Shown: in pieces, positions 1 to 7,514 of the stretch
Numbering within the stretch: the stretch's first letter is position 1
Layout of the letters: every line of letters starts with the position of its first letter
Assembly (NCBI GenBank): GCA_902777355.1
Contig: CACYTU010000019.1
Span: 1 to 32,941 of the forward strand
Direction of reading: 5' to 3'
Source: an uncultured Lachnospiraceae bacterium
GTDB lineage: Bacteria > Bacillota > Clostridia > Lachnospirales > Lachnospiraceae
DNA: 32,941 nucleotides
Notes under the pieces: generated by a model
What the model was told of the DNA's origin: nothing
Databases searched by the model: none
The model's input: only the letters and a program-made list of their open reading frames with translations
Program-made: the position numbers and the translations under genes

Positions 1-36
1 TAATCCCTGTAACAGGGGATAGAGGGTATGTGTTGA

Positions 37-177
37 CCCTGCGAGGCTGGTCAGTCTCGCGAAGCCCCGGCCGACGAAGTCGTCCGTGGGTACATCACAT
101 GCGAAAAGAAGGATAAGAGTTACGGCGATTTTATAGATATCCTTATTTCCGATATCAGTGAAATACAGCCTGTCTGA
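37..177 (+). other. Possible 3' end of an upstream reading frame (remnant or frameshifted)
   Basis: The frame ending in TGA at 175-177 is open back to a TGA at 34-36. Its last 30 or so codons read like ordinary protein (for example RGYITCEKKDKSYGDF, then FIDILISDISEI). There is no ATG, GTG or TTG with a ribosome binding site in this stretch, so it is not a complete gene. It could be the tail of a gene starting left of the window that has suffered a frameshift near position 40, or chance coding-like sequence. recJ commonly precedes apt in Clostridia, but nothing here proves that identity. Confidence 0.25.
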
Positions 178-183
178 CTACGA

Positions 184-245
184 GGAGACGGGGAGGGCTC
201 TCCGGAGACAGCGGAGACAGAGAACCGTCCCTTGTCTCTTTTCTC
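184..245. repeat. REP-like inverted repeat with GAGACAG/TTGTCTC arms
   Basis: GAGACAG (214-220) pairs with TTGTCTC (232-238) across the loop AGAACCGTCCC, followed by a short T-rich run. A related GAGACGGGGA lies upstream at 184-193. The GAGACA...ACCGTCCC...TGTCTC pattern resembles REP-type palindromes often seen near Y1 (RAYT) transposases, which I recall rather than can check. No transposase is visible here. It could equally act as a weak terminator for whatever lies upstream. Confidence 0.35.
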
Positions 246-308
246 CTTGCGGAACTGTTTCGTGTGGAATTGTTTCGTAAGTTCTGACTGGAATCATGCA
301 GAGTGATG

Positions 309-317
309 TGGTAGAAT
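309..317 (+). promoter_or_regulatory. Candidate extended -10 promoter for apt
   Basis: TGGTAGAAT at 309-317 matches an extended -10 (TGnTATAAT) except at two positions. No good -35 sits 16-18 bases upstream. Transcription would begin near 324 and give a leader of about 100 bases before apt. Confidence 0.3.
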
Positions 318-427
318 GTTCATTGACTTTTGGAATAATGCGCCGGAGCCGGTACAGAACCGGAGCCGGCTGGAGCTCGCAGGAGCCAATCAGCACGAAA
401 AGATTGCTGTATGGGAGGAGAATAATT

Positions 428-952
428 ATGAAGAAGCTTGAAGATTATATTCGCGTGATTCCGGATTTCCCTGAAAAAGGCGTTATGTTCAGAGACATCA
501 CCACAGTGTTCCAGGACGCCGATGGTCTGCAGATGGCTATCGACGAGATGCAGGAGCTGGTGAAGGATCTCGATTTTGATGTGATTGTGGGCGCTGAGTC
601 GAGGGGCTTTATCTACGGCGCGGCTATGGCTTATAATCTTCACAAGCCTCTGGTCCTGGTGCGCAAAAAAGGAAAGCTGCCCTGGAAGACCACTTCTGTT
701 GATTATGATCTGGAGTACGGCAAAGCGACTCTGGAGATCCACATCGACGCGATCAAGCCCGGCCAGAAATGTCTCCTCGTGGACGACCTGCTTGCGACTG
801 GCGGCACAGTCAAGGCCGCAGCTGAGCTGATTGAGAAGCTCGGCGGCGAGGTTGCGGGTATTCTGGTCATGATCGAGCTCGCGGGCCTCAATGGCAGAAA
901 GAAACTGGAAGGATATCGTGTGGACTCTGCCCTGACATATGAAGGAAAATAA
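428..952 (+). CDS. apt: Adenine phosphoribosyltransferase
   Basis: Converts adenine and PRPP to AMP and pyrophosphate in cytoplasmic purine salvage. The 174-residue product has the usual family length. It begins MKKLEDYIRVIPDFPEKGVMF, contains the N-terminal FRDIT signature and AESRGFIYG, and carries the PRPP-binding loop LLVDDLLATGGT near residues 117-128. The frame is open further upstream to 296, but ATG 428 is chosen because GGAGGAG (414-420) sits 7 bases before it and homologues start here. In many Clostridia apt lies between recJ and relA. Here neither neighbour is intact in view and serA follows instead, separated by terminator-like hairpins, so it appears to be transcribed alone or with something to the left. 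Confidence 0.96.
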   Translation: MKKLEDYIRVIPDFPEKGVMFRDITTVFQDADGLQMAIDEMQELVKDLDFDVIVGAESRGFIYGAAMAYNLHKPLVLVRKKGKLPWKTTSVDYDLEYGKATLEIHIDAIKPGQKCLLVDDLLATGGTVKAAAELIEKLGGEVAGILVMIELAGLNGRKKLEGYRVDSALTYEGK

Positions 953-1015
953 TTCCGGGCACGGCCCGGCATCCGGACATGACCGATGCGCGGCCCTTTA
1001 TCAATGAAAATTCTG

Positions 1016-1072
1016 AACCCTGTGTTTTGCGGCGGGATAAAAATCCCCCTGCCGGAGAGCACAGGGTTTTTC
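1016..1072 (+). terminator. Rho-independent terminator after apt
   Basis: AACCCTGTG (1016-1024) is perfectly complementary to CACAGGGTT (1060-1068) and is followed by further T residues. The 35-base interior holds a smaller GGGAT/ATCCC hairpin. It lies about 60 bases after the apt stop. Confidence 0.7.
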
Positions 1073-1207
1073 ATATGGACTTCAGCCTGCTTTGCATGTA
1101 TCGGGACACTTTTGCAGGGATCTGATTACTGTAAATCACTGCAGTTCACTACTGTTTATCCGACAGCAGAACACTGTTTTCACCTGCTTTTTGACATTTC
1201 GCGGGCA

Positions 1208-1252
1208 GTTGATAACAATCGGTTTTTTGTCAGTTGTCAACCGTTTTTTTTT
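1208..1252 (+). terminator. Terminator-like hairpin with long T-tract
   Basis: GTTGATAAC (1208-1216) pairs with GTTGTCAAC (1233-1241), with one G-U pair. A C and a G then precede a run of nine T residues (to 1252). It lies just upstream of the serA promoter and could insulate serA from apt read-through. Confidence 0.55.
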
Positions 1253-1261
1253 ATGTCAGTA

Positions 1262-1290
1262 TTGACATTGAGCTGATAAATCATTATTAT
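1262..1290 (+). promoter_or_regulatory. Sigma-A-type promoter for serA
   Basis: TTGACA at 1262-1267 is a perfect -35. After exactly 17 bases comes TATTAT at 1285-1290, a five-of-six -10. Transcription would begin near 1297 and give a leader of about 325 bases before serA, long enough to carry regulatory structure. Confidence 0.65.
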
Positions 1291-1368
1291 TCGCTACGTG
1301 GCTTACGCTTTTTTACATAAAAACAGCTTCTGTCCGGAATGTTCCCGTCTCCGGGCGGTGCCGCACAG

Positions 1369-1480
1369 CTGCAAAGCTGTGATGAGCAGCAGCAAAAACA
1401 GAATCGCCTGGCTGCAAAGCTGTGATGAGCAGCAGCAAAAACAGGATCGCCTGGCTGCAGAGCTATGTTGAACAGCTGCA
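1369..1480 (+). repeat. 43-bp tandem repeat in the serA leader (about 2.6 copies)
   Basis: Copies begin at 1369, 1412 and 1455, each starting CTGCAAAGCTGTGATGAGCA or a close variant. The first two copies are nearly identical and the third diverges after about 12 bases. At the first copy ACAGCT-GCAA-AGCTGT (1365-1380) makes a perfect six-pair hairpin with a GNRA-type loop; the second copy keeps it with a wobble. The repeat lies between the predicted serA promoter and start codon, so it would be transcribed as 5' UTR. The rest of the 953-1622 gap shows only the hairpins and promoter listed separately. Confidence 0.85.
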
Positions 1481-1622
1481 AAATATATGATCCGGCGGCC
1501 GAAAAAGAAACGATTGCAAAAGCGGGAAAAAAGCGTGATCAGTGAAGAAAAAGACTGCAGCCCTTGCCGGGCAGCAGTGGAAGACGGCAGAGCAGTGCTC
1601 CAGGAAGGAATTGAAAATAGTC

Positions 1623-2792
1623 ATGTTTAAATATGCTTGTCTGAATAATATTTCCGAGAAGGGATTGAAAAAATTCACAGACCGTTACGAGAAAACCGAG
1701 GATCTGAGCGAGGCCAATGGTATTCTGGTCCGCAGTGCATCCATGCACGGCATGGAGTTTTCGGACCATGTGCTGGCTATTGCCCGCGCGGGAGCCGGTG
1801 TCAACAATATTCCGATCGATGATCTGGCCAAGAAGGGTATCGTAGTCTTCAATACTCCCGGGGCAAACGCCAACGGCGTCAAGGAGCTGGTTTTCGCCGG
1901 TATGCTTCTGGCTTCCAGGGACATTGTCGAGGGCGTTGACTGGGTCCGCGCCAACTGGAACAACGAAGACATCGCCAAGGTCGCCGAGAAGGAAAAGAAG
2001 AAATTCGCGGGGACCGAGCTGCAGGGAAAAAAGATGGGCATCATCGGTCTGGGAGCGATCGGCGTCCAGGTGGCAAATACAGCCGTCAATCTCGGCATGC
2101 AGGTCTATGGCTATGATCCCTATGTCTCGGTCGATTCAGCATGGCATTTATCCAGCCGTATCACTCATGTCATCCGCATTGAGGACATCTTTGATGTCTG
2201 CGACTATATCACGATCCACGTGCCCGCGCTTCCCTCCACAAAGGGAATGATTGATGAGCACGCCATTGCCATGATGAAAACCGGAGTGATCCTGATCAAT
2301 ATGGCCAGGGATGTGCTGGTGGACGAGGAGGCGGTCGTCATCGCCCTCAGAGCCGGGAAGATCCGCCGCTATGTCTCTGATTTCCCCAACCCCACTGTTG
2401 CCGGAAGGCGCGGATGCATCACGACCCCTCATCTTGGGGCATCCACAGAAGAGGCGGAGGACAACTGCGCGGTCATGGCAGTCGAACAGCTCTCCGATTA
2501 TCTGGAAAACGGCAATATCAAAAACAGTGTAAACTACCCTAATTGCGATCTTGGAAAATCCGAGACCGGAAACAGGATTAGCGTTTTCCACGAGAACAAG
2601 GCGAATATGATCACCCAGCTGACCAGCATCATCGGCAGCTCCGATGTCAATATCGCCAGCATGGCCAGTAAGTCCAAAAAAGACGTGGAGTATACCCTTT
2701 TTGACCTTGATAACGCGCCTGCTCCCGAACTCCTCGACCAGATCCGCCGTATTCCCGGCGTTTACCGCGTGAGAGAGATCTGCAGGACCTGA
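1623..2792 (+). CDS. serA: D-3-phosphoglycerate dehydrogenase, short ACT-domain type
   Basis: Oxidises 3-phosphoglycerate to 3-phosphohydroxypyruvate, the first committed step of serine synthesis. The 389-residue protein has a split catalytic domain around an NAD-binding Rossmann domain with GLGAIG at residues 142-147. It has R229 in NMARD, H270 in TPHLGAS followed by EEAEDN, and a C-terminal ACT domain (about 317-389) for likely serine feedback. ATG 1623 is chosen over the upstream in-frame 1542 because homologues begin MFKYACLNNIS and AGGAAGGA lies at 1602-1609; the 13-base spacing is a little long. serC, its common partner, is not in the window. A long repeat-bearing leader and a strong downstream terminator suggest a single-gene transcript. 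Confidence 0.93.
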   Translation: MFKYACLNNISEKGLKKFTDRYEKTEDLSEANGILVRSASMHGMEFSDHVLAIARAGAGVNNIPIDDLAKKGIVVFNTPGANANGVKELVFAGMLLASRDIVEGVDWVRANWNNEDIAKVAEKEKKKFAGTELQGKKMGIIGLGAIGVQVANTAVNLGMQVYGYDPYVSVDSAWHLSSRITHVIRIEDIFDVCDYITIHVPALPSTKGMIDEHAIAMMKTGVILINMARDVLVDEEAVVIALRAGKIRRYVSDFPNPTVAGRRGCITTPHLGASTEEAEDNCAVMAVEQLSDYLENGNIKNSVNYPNCDLGKSETGNRISVFHENKANMITQLTSIIGSSDVNIASMASKSKKDVEYTLFDLDNAPAPELLDQIRRIPGVYRVREICRT

Positions 2793-2835
2793 AAAGAAAC
2801 AAATCTTCAGCAGCTTTCAGCATTGTCTGATAACC

Positions 2836-2911
2836 GTCTCAGACGGTAAATTAACTCTCAGACGGTAACTTAAGTCTCAGACGGAAAATTAAGTCTCAGA
2901 CGGTAAATTAA
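2836..2911 (+). repeat. Four tandem 19-bp repeats with a palindromic core
   Basis: Units start at 2836, 2855, 2874 and 2893 with the pattern GTCTCAGACGGTAAATTAA; at most two bases vary per unit. Each contains GTCT-C-AGAC, a small palindrome, spaced 19 bp apart. The block lies between the serA stop and its terminator, so it would be transcribed. No reading frame is apparent. Confidence 0.9.
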
Positions 2912-2931
2912 TAAGTAAATAAGAAAAACAA

Positions 2932-2981
2932 AACCCTGAACTGCCGGTATGAAAATGGCCGGAGTTCAGGGTTCTTTTTTT
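2932..2981 (+). terminator. Rho-independent terminator after serA
   Basis: AACCCTGAAC (2932-2941) pairs perfectly with GTTCAGGGTT (2964-2973). An inner GCCGG/CCGG helix extends it, and a T-rich tail TCTTTTTTT follows. This is the strongest terminator in the window. From here to the end of the LOG gene at 3187 I see no gene or clear signal. Confidence 0.92.
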
Positions 2982-3187
2982 ATGACACGGTCTGTGCAAA
3001 GCGTTTTTCCGCCTTGCGGAGGACACTGACCGGTTGGAGGTCAGAGGGCGGCGTGGCGCCTCTGCCCTATCTGTATTTAACGCATGATTCAAGATTCATC
3101 TGCCGTGACTGATCGGATCGGCTGGATTCCGCAGATCAGTCCGGGAAACTGGCGGCGCTGGCTGACCCGCGTTCATGCACGTGTGAC

Positions 3188-3727
3188 TCAGCGGTTATAT
3201 TCCAGATACCACTCAGCGGATTCAACGGTGTTGGCGAAATAGACCTTGTTAAGATCGGTGCGGTCCAGGAATCCTTCCTCGACCATTTTTTCCAGCATTG
3301 CCTGGAGAGGCTTGTAGAAGCCTTCAATATTCAGTAGTGCCACAGGCTTCACAGTCCGGCCGAGTTTTTTCTGAGAGATGACATCCGAGATCTCCTCAAG
3401 AGTACCGGTTCCTCCGGGAAAAGCGATGAAGCAGTCTCCGAGTTCAATCATCTTTTCCCTGCGCTCGGAAATCGTGGCTGTTTTGATCATCTCTGTCAGC
3501 CCCTTGTGTTCCGTCCCGCGGTTCAGAAAGAATTCGGGAACCACGCCGGTCACTTCGCCGCCGTTTTCCAGGACGGCATCCGCGAGCGCTCCCATAAGTC
3601 CGATTCTGCCGCCTCCATAGATGAGACGGTGTCCTTTTTTGCCGATCCATTGTCCGAGAGCTTTCACTTCCATGAGGTACATTTGGTCGTCGCCCAGATT
3701 TGCGCCCAGAAATACTGTAATGTTCAT
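3188..3727 (-). CDS. LOG-family protein (TIGR00730), putative nucleotide 5'-monophosphate phosphoribohydrolase
   Basis: Members of this Rossmann-like family release the free base from nucleoside 5'-monophosphates; in plants and some bacteria this gives active cytokinins. The 179-residue product begins MNITVFLGANLGDD. It carries GGGRIGLMGALADAVL and the diagnostic PGGTGTLEE motif of the LOG/lysine-decarboxylase-like fold, and matches the short LOG class in length. The frame extends 29 codons further, but the start at 3727 is supported by a GGAAAAGGAAAG purine-rich site just upstream and by homology. It is the only minus-strand gene here and converges on serA. Its own promoter is predicted at 3946-3974. 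The physiological substrate is unknown; many members are annotated wrongly as lysine decarboxylases. Confidence 0.88.
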   Translation of the reverse strand: MNITVFLGANLGDDQMYLMEVKALGQWIGKKGHRLIYGGGRIGLMGALADAVLENGGEVTGVVPEFFLNRGTEHKGLTEMIKTATISERREKMIELGDCFIAFPGGTGTLEEISDVISQKKLGRTVKPVALLNIEGFYKPLQAMLEKMVEEGFLDRTDLNKVYFANTVESAEWYLEYNR

Positions 3728-3945
3728 GTTACTTTCCTTTTCCTTTCGATGATGATGATTGGATATTACAGAAAAATAATCGGATGACAGGAAGAATAAT
3801 TCCCCGCAGGGCATGGATCGTTTTGTTCTTCATCGCACAAGACTCGGGAGCGGGGCTTGCGTCTGGAAAACCACGTATGTCCGGCAGATCGGAAAACCTG
3901 AGTGGCCTGCGTCTGCCGGTCGGCAGCCACATGACCGCTGTATTT

Positions 3946-3974
3946 ATTATAGCAATTATTAGTGTGTCTCACAA
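3946..3974 (-). promoter_or_regulatory. Promoter for the LOG-family gene
   Basis: On the minus strand TTGTGA (3974-3969) is followed after 17 bases by TATAAT (3951-3946). TGC directly before it makes an extended -10, TGCTATAAT. The leader would be about 210 bases. Confidence 0.55.
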
Positions 3975-4100
3975 TCAGGATTTGCTTTCAAAACACGAAC
4001 AAAACACACTCAAGAAACGTTTAAAACAGCCTCAATACAGATTCAGGATCACATAAAACGCCCATATAATATGCAGCACATATGCGGACCGGACGCAGTA

Positions 4101-4284
4101 ACGTCCGCAGCCAGAACTCAATAAGGCCCGCAGCCAGAACTCAGAAAGGCCCGCAGCCAGAACGCAGAAAACGCCCGCAGCCAAAACGCGGCAACGTCCG
4201 CAGCCAGAACCCAGTAAGGCCCGCAGCCAGAACGCAATAACATCCGCAGCCAAAACGCAGTAAGGCCCAGCAGCCGGAACGCAG
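4101..4284 (+). repeat. Eight tandem 23-bp repeats upstream of udk
   Basis: CCGCAGCCAGAACGCAGTAA-like units recur at 4105, 4128, 4151, 4175, 4198, 4221, 4244 and about 4267. Spacing is 23 bases except for one 24-base interval. Copies differ at a few positions, and the last has CCCAGCAGCC. There are no unique spacers, so this is a minisatellite, not CRISPR. It lies between the minus-strand LOG promoter and the udk promoter. The minus strand can be read as a repetitive W-L-R-A-L peptide but has no credible start. The remainder of the 3728-4441 gap holds the two promoters and a shorter A-rich repeat. Confidence 0.92.
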
Positions 4285-4300
4285 CAGCGCCGGGCTGGCG

Positions 4301-4347
4301 GGAAATACAGGAAATAACATGAAATAAAGGAAATACATGAAATACAG
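4301..4347 (+). repeat. Short degenerate GAAATA(C)A repeat
   Basis: Five units of about 10 bases (GGAAATACAG, GAAATAACAT, GAAATAAAG, GAAATACAT, GAAATACAG) follow the 23-bp array and run up to the udk promoter. The A-rich run might act as an UP-like element, which is only a guess. Confidence 0.6.
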
Positions 4348-4384
4348 GTATATTTTCTTGAAAGTGCACGGATTCGTATTTTTC

Positions 4385-4393
4385 TGCTATAAT
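4385..4393 (+). promoter_or_regulatory. Extended -10 promoter for udk
   Basis: TGCTATAAT at 4385-4393 is a perfect extended -10. The nearest -35-like element, TTGAAA (4358-4363), is 24 bases away and too far, so the extended -10 probably carries recognition. Transcription would start about 40 bases before udk. The same TGCTATAAT occurs in the opposing LOG promoter. Confidence 0.6.
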
Positions 4394-4441
4394 GATTAGT
4401 GGTTTATTCTTCATGATAATCCCAGAAAGGACAAGGCTCAA

Positions 4442-5056
4442 ATGGATACAATCGTAATCGGCATCGCCGGTGGGAGCGGGAGCGGCAAGACTACTCTGGC
4501 GGACACACTGGTCAGTTATTTCGGGGAGAATGAGGTCAGTATCCTCCGTCATGACAATTATTATAAAAGAAATGACGATCTCACTTATGAAGAGAGGGCA
4601 AAGCTCAATTATGACCATCCGGATGCCTTTGACACAGAGCTGCTCTGTGAGCATATCCGCCAGCTGAAAGCGGGCAGGCCGATTGACATGCCTGTCTATG
4701 ACTATTCTGTGCACAATCGGTCGGAGAAGACCATCAGGATCCAGCCCAATCCGGTCATCATCCTGGAAGGCATTCTCATCCTGGCCGAACCCAGGCTGGT
4801 CGAGCTGATGGATTTCAAGATTTTTGTGGATACGGACGCTGATGAGAGGATTCTTCGCAGGATCATCCGCGATGTCAATGACAGAGGCCGGTCTCTGGAC
4901 AGTGTCATCAGGCAGTATCGGGAGACAGTCAAGCCTATGCATGACCAGTTCGTGGAACCCAGCAAGAGGAAAGCAAATATTATCATACCCGAGGGGGGCA
5001 GAAACGAAGCGGCCATGCAGGTGATCGTAGAGCTGATCCGAAGCCGCCTCAGATGA
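4442..5056 (+). CDS. udk: Uridine kinase
   Basis: Phosphorylates uridine and cytidine to UMP and CMP in pyrimidine salvage. The 204-residue cytoplasmic protein has a P-loop GGSGSGKTT at residues 10-18, the nucleoside-binding stretch HDNYYK, and NYDHPDAFDTELL, all typical of the uridine kinase/phosphoribulokinase family, and is of normal length. The start at 4442 has GAAAGGA at 4425-4431. It is followed after 212 bases by a nucleoside-importer lipoprotein, so the kinase could trap imported nucleosides as nucleotides. Whether both share one transcript is not clear because the gap contains T-runs and repeats. Confidence 0.95.
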   Translation: MDTIVIGIAGGSGSGKTTLADTLVSYFGENEVSILRHDNYYKRNDDLTYEERAKLNYDHPDAFDTELLCEHIRQLKAGRPIDMPVYDYSVHNRSEKTIRIQPNPVIILEGILILAEPRLVELMDFKIFVDTDADERILRRIIRDVNDRGRSLDSVIRQYRETVKPMHDQFVEPSKRKANIIIPEGGRNEAAMQVIVELIRSRLR

Positions 5057-5128
5057 TTGTTTTTCAGCCGGAAGACCAGACGTATAACCGGCGGGATGAT
5101 CATCCGGAGGTAATAGTTTTTTGCCAGG

Positions 5129-5200
5129 AAGAGACAGTCTTTTTGTTTTTTTTTACAGAAAGAGACAGTCTTTTTTGTCTTTTATAGTAAGAGACCCTGT
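5129..5200 (+). repeat. Imperfect 31-bp duplication with GAGACAGTCTTTTTGT
   Basis: GAGACAGTCTTTTTGT at 5131 recurs at 5162, and a decayed third copy GAGACCCTGTCT follows at 5191. The T-runs after each copy may weaken read-through from udk. Nothing else is seen in the 5057-5268 gap. Confidence 0.7.
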
Positions 5201-5268
5201 CTGTGCCTGTTTGTGACAGAATGGACGGAATGAACAGCAGCTGTTGAGTGATGATAAAGGAGGAAGCA

Positions 5269-7383
5269 ATGAAAAAGTGTACCAGAGGGGTGGCAGCCGC
5301 CCTGAGTCTGATCCTTTTGCTGTCTCTTGCCGCCTGCCGGTTTGTGCGTCCCGGTGAACTGACCGGGGGCAGCGCGGGTAGCGCGAGCGGCACCGGATCG
5401 AACATGAATCTGGACGTGGGAGATGTGGACGGAAGAGGATGGAAGATCGCCATGATCACGGACACCGGCGGCATCAACGACCAGTCCTTCAACCAGAGCG
5501 CCTGGGAAGGACTGCAGCAGTTGCACAAAGAGACCGGGGCGGAAGTTAATTACATCGAGTCCAAACAGAGCGCTGATTTCACGACCAACTTTGAGACACT
5601 GGTAGACAACGGAAACAGCCTTTGCTGGGCTATAGGTTTTGCGACCGCGGACGCTGTTGTGGAATCCGCCGCCGCCAACCCCGATGTTCACTTTGCCTGC
5701 GTGGACAATGCCTTTGCGGATACTCCGGCTAATGTGACCGGCGTGGTCTTCCGCGCGCAGGAATCTTCCTTCATGGTGGGATACATAGCCGCCGCGGTTT
5801 CAAAGACTGAGAAAGTCGGCTTCGTCGGAGGCATTTCCAGTGAAGTCATCGAGCAGTTCCAGCGCGGTTACGAGGGCGGTGTGGCATATGCCAACCGTGT
5901 CCTGGGCAAGAAGGTCAAGGTCTTTTCCCAGTACGCGGAGAGCTTCTCCGATGCAGCCAAGGGAAAGAGCATTGCCAACAAGATGTTCACTTCCGACGGC
6001 TGTGATGTCGTCTATCACGCGGCGGGAGCCACAGGCATGGGCGTCATCGAGGCAGCCAGGGAAGCCGGAAAGTTCGCCATCGGCGTCGACCGCGATCAGG
6101 CATATCTGGCTCCTGAAAATGTCCTCACTTCTTCTCTGAAAAATGTCAACGTCGCAGTCATGGCAGTCTCCAAGCGCCACATCGCAGGAGAGGAGATCGG
6201 AGGAAATACGCTTTCGTTCGGCCTGTCCGACGGCGCGGTAGGCATCCCGGCTGACCACAGCAATTATTCGGACGAGATCTACACAGAGGCCCTTGAAATC
6301 GGCGAGAAGATCAAGGCAGGAGTCCTGGCTCCTCCCGCGACAGAAGCGGAGCTGGCCGAATTTGAGCAGTTCCTGAAAGACACTCCGGTCAAAGTGCTGA
6401 CAGCACCCGTCAATGATCTTAGCGAAGTGGACGGTTTCGGGCACAAGATCGCCATGATCACAGATACCGGCGGCATCAACGACCAGTCCTTCAACCAGAG
6501 CGCCTGGGAAGGCCTGCAGCAGCTCAATAAAGAGACGGATGCCGAGGTCAACTATATCGAATCCAAGCAGAGCGCGGACTTTACGACGAATTTTGAGACC
6601 CTGGTGGATAACGGAAATGAACTCTGCTGGGGCATCGGCTTCGCCTGCGCGGATGCCGCCATGGAATCCGCGACAGCCAATCCCGATGTGCATTTCGCCT
6701 GTGTCGACAACGCTTACAGTGATATTCCCAAAAACCTGACGGGTGTGGTCTTCCGCTCGGAGGAATCCTCCTTCATGGTCGGTTACATCGCTGCCGCAGT
6801 CTCAAAGACTGAAAAAGTCGGCTTTGTGGGCGGAATCGCCAGCCCTGTCATAGAACAGTTTGAGAGCGGCTACACTGCCGGCGTTGCCTATGCCAACAAG
6901 AAGCTGGGCAAAAAAGTCAAGGTGGCCTCCCAGTACGCGGAGAGTTTCTCTGACGCTGCCAAGGGCAAGAGCATAGCAAATAAGATGTTCACCTCTGATA
7001 ACTGTGACGTCGTCTATCATGCGGCGGGAGCCACAGGCATGGGCGTCATCGAGGCGGCCAGAGAGGCAGGAAAATTCGCGATCGGTGTCGACCGCGACCA
7101 GGCTTATCTGGCACCGAAAAACGTCCTGACCTCCTCGCTGAAAAATGTCAACGTGGCCGTGGACGAAGTCTCCAGAAGGCTGATCGTCGGACAGGAGATC
7201 GGCGGACAGAATCTCTACTTCGGCCTTGCAGAAAACGCGGTCGGAATTCCGGAGAACCACGAGAACTATTCGGATGAGATCTATGAGCAGGCCCTGGAAG
7301 TCGGTGAACTGATCAGAGACGGAAAGATCGTTCCGCCCGCCTCCATGGAGGAGCTGAAAGAATATCTGAAGACACTGAAATAA
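5269..7383 (+). CDS. BMP-family nucleoside-binding lipoprotein with two tandem binding domains
   Basis: Extracellular receptor for an ABC nucleoside importer of the NupN/BmpA (PF02608) type. The 704-residue protein has a lipoprotein signal ending LAAC with the lipidated Cys at residue 23, then a Gly/Ser linker to about 55. Two copies of the BMP domain follow, from K59 to about 380 and from K393 to the end, offset by exactly 334 codons (1002 bp). Both begin KIAMITDTGGINDQSFNQSA, and they match through most of their length, including DVVYHAAGATGMG and GVDRDQAYLAP. Family members normally have one domain of about 350 residues. ATG 5269 follows AAAGGAGGAA. The ABC ATPase and permeases follow directly. 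Substrate (purine or pyrimidine nucleoside) cannot be told; the presence of udk and apt nearby favours nucleosides. Confidence 0.93.
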   Translation: MKKCTRGVAAALSLILLLSLAACRFVRPGELTGGSAGSASGTGSNMNLDVGDVDGRGWKIAMITDTGGINDQSFNQSAWEGLQQLHKETGAEVNYIESKQSADFTTNFETLVDNGNSLCWAIGFATADAVVESAAANPDVHFACVDNAFADTPANVTGVVFRAQESSFMVGYIAAAVSKTEKVGFVGGISSEVIEQFQRGYEGGVAYANRVLGKKVKVFSQYAESFSDAAKGKSIANKMFTSDGCDVVYHAAGATGMGVIEAAREAGKFAIGVDRDQAYLAPENVLTSSLKNVNVAVMAVSKRHIAGEEIGGNTLSFGLSDGAVGIPADHSNYSDEIYTEALEIGEKIKAGVLAPPATEAELAEFEQFLKDTPVKVLTAPVNDLSEVDGFGHKIAMITDTGGINDQSFNQSAWEGLQQLNKETDAEVNYIESKQSADFTTNFETLVDNGNELCWGIGFACADAAMESATANPDVHFACVDNAYSDIPKNLTGVVFRSEESSFMVGYIAAAVSKTEKVGFVGGIASPVIEQFESGYTAGVAYANKKLGKKVKVASQYAESFSDAAKGKSIANKMFTSDNCDVVYHAAGATGMGVIEAAREAGKFAIGVDRDQAYLAPKNVLTSSLKNVNVAVDEVSRRLIVGQEIGGQNLYFGLAENAVGIPENHENYSDEIYEQALEVGELIRDGKIVPPASMEELKEYLKTLK

Positions 7384-7449
7384 ACGGACCTGAAACTGAT
7401 TTTCCGCAGAGGATATACTCCGCGGATAAGAGAGGAACGGCAGGGCGCG

Positions 7450-7480
7450 CGGCAGCGGATCAAGCCCGCGCCTGCTGCCG
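7450..7480 (+). other. Stem-loop between lipoprotein and ATPase genes
   Basis: CGGCAGC (7450-7456) pairs with GCTGCCG (7474-7480), and further GCGCG/CGCGC pairing is possible inside. There is no T-tract. Such stems often stabilise the receptor-gene transcript so that more receptor than ATPase is made; here that is an inference. Confidence 0.4.
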
Positions 7481-7514
7481 GAGCTTCTACAGTATTAACG
7501 GAATGGAGGTAGAC

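Noticed and set aside
1340-1370. T-box-like GGGCGGTGCCGC in the serA leader
   Set aside because: It differs from the T-box core at the bases that pair with tRNA, and no specifier stem or matching terminator/antiterminator pair is evident.
5800-6693. Minus-strand frame opposite the BMP lipoprotein
   Set aside because: No ribosome site or motif, and it overlaps the well-supported duplicated BMP gene.
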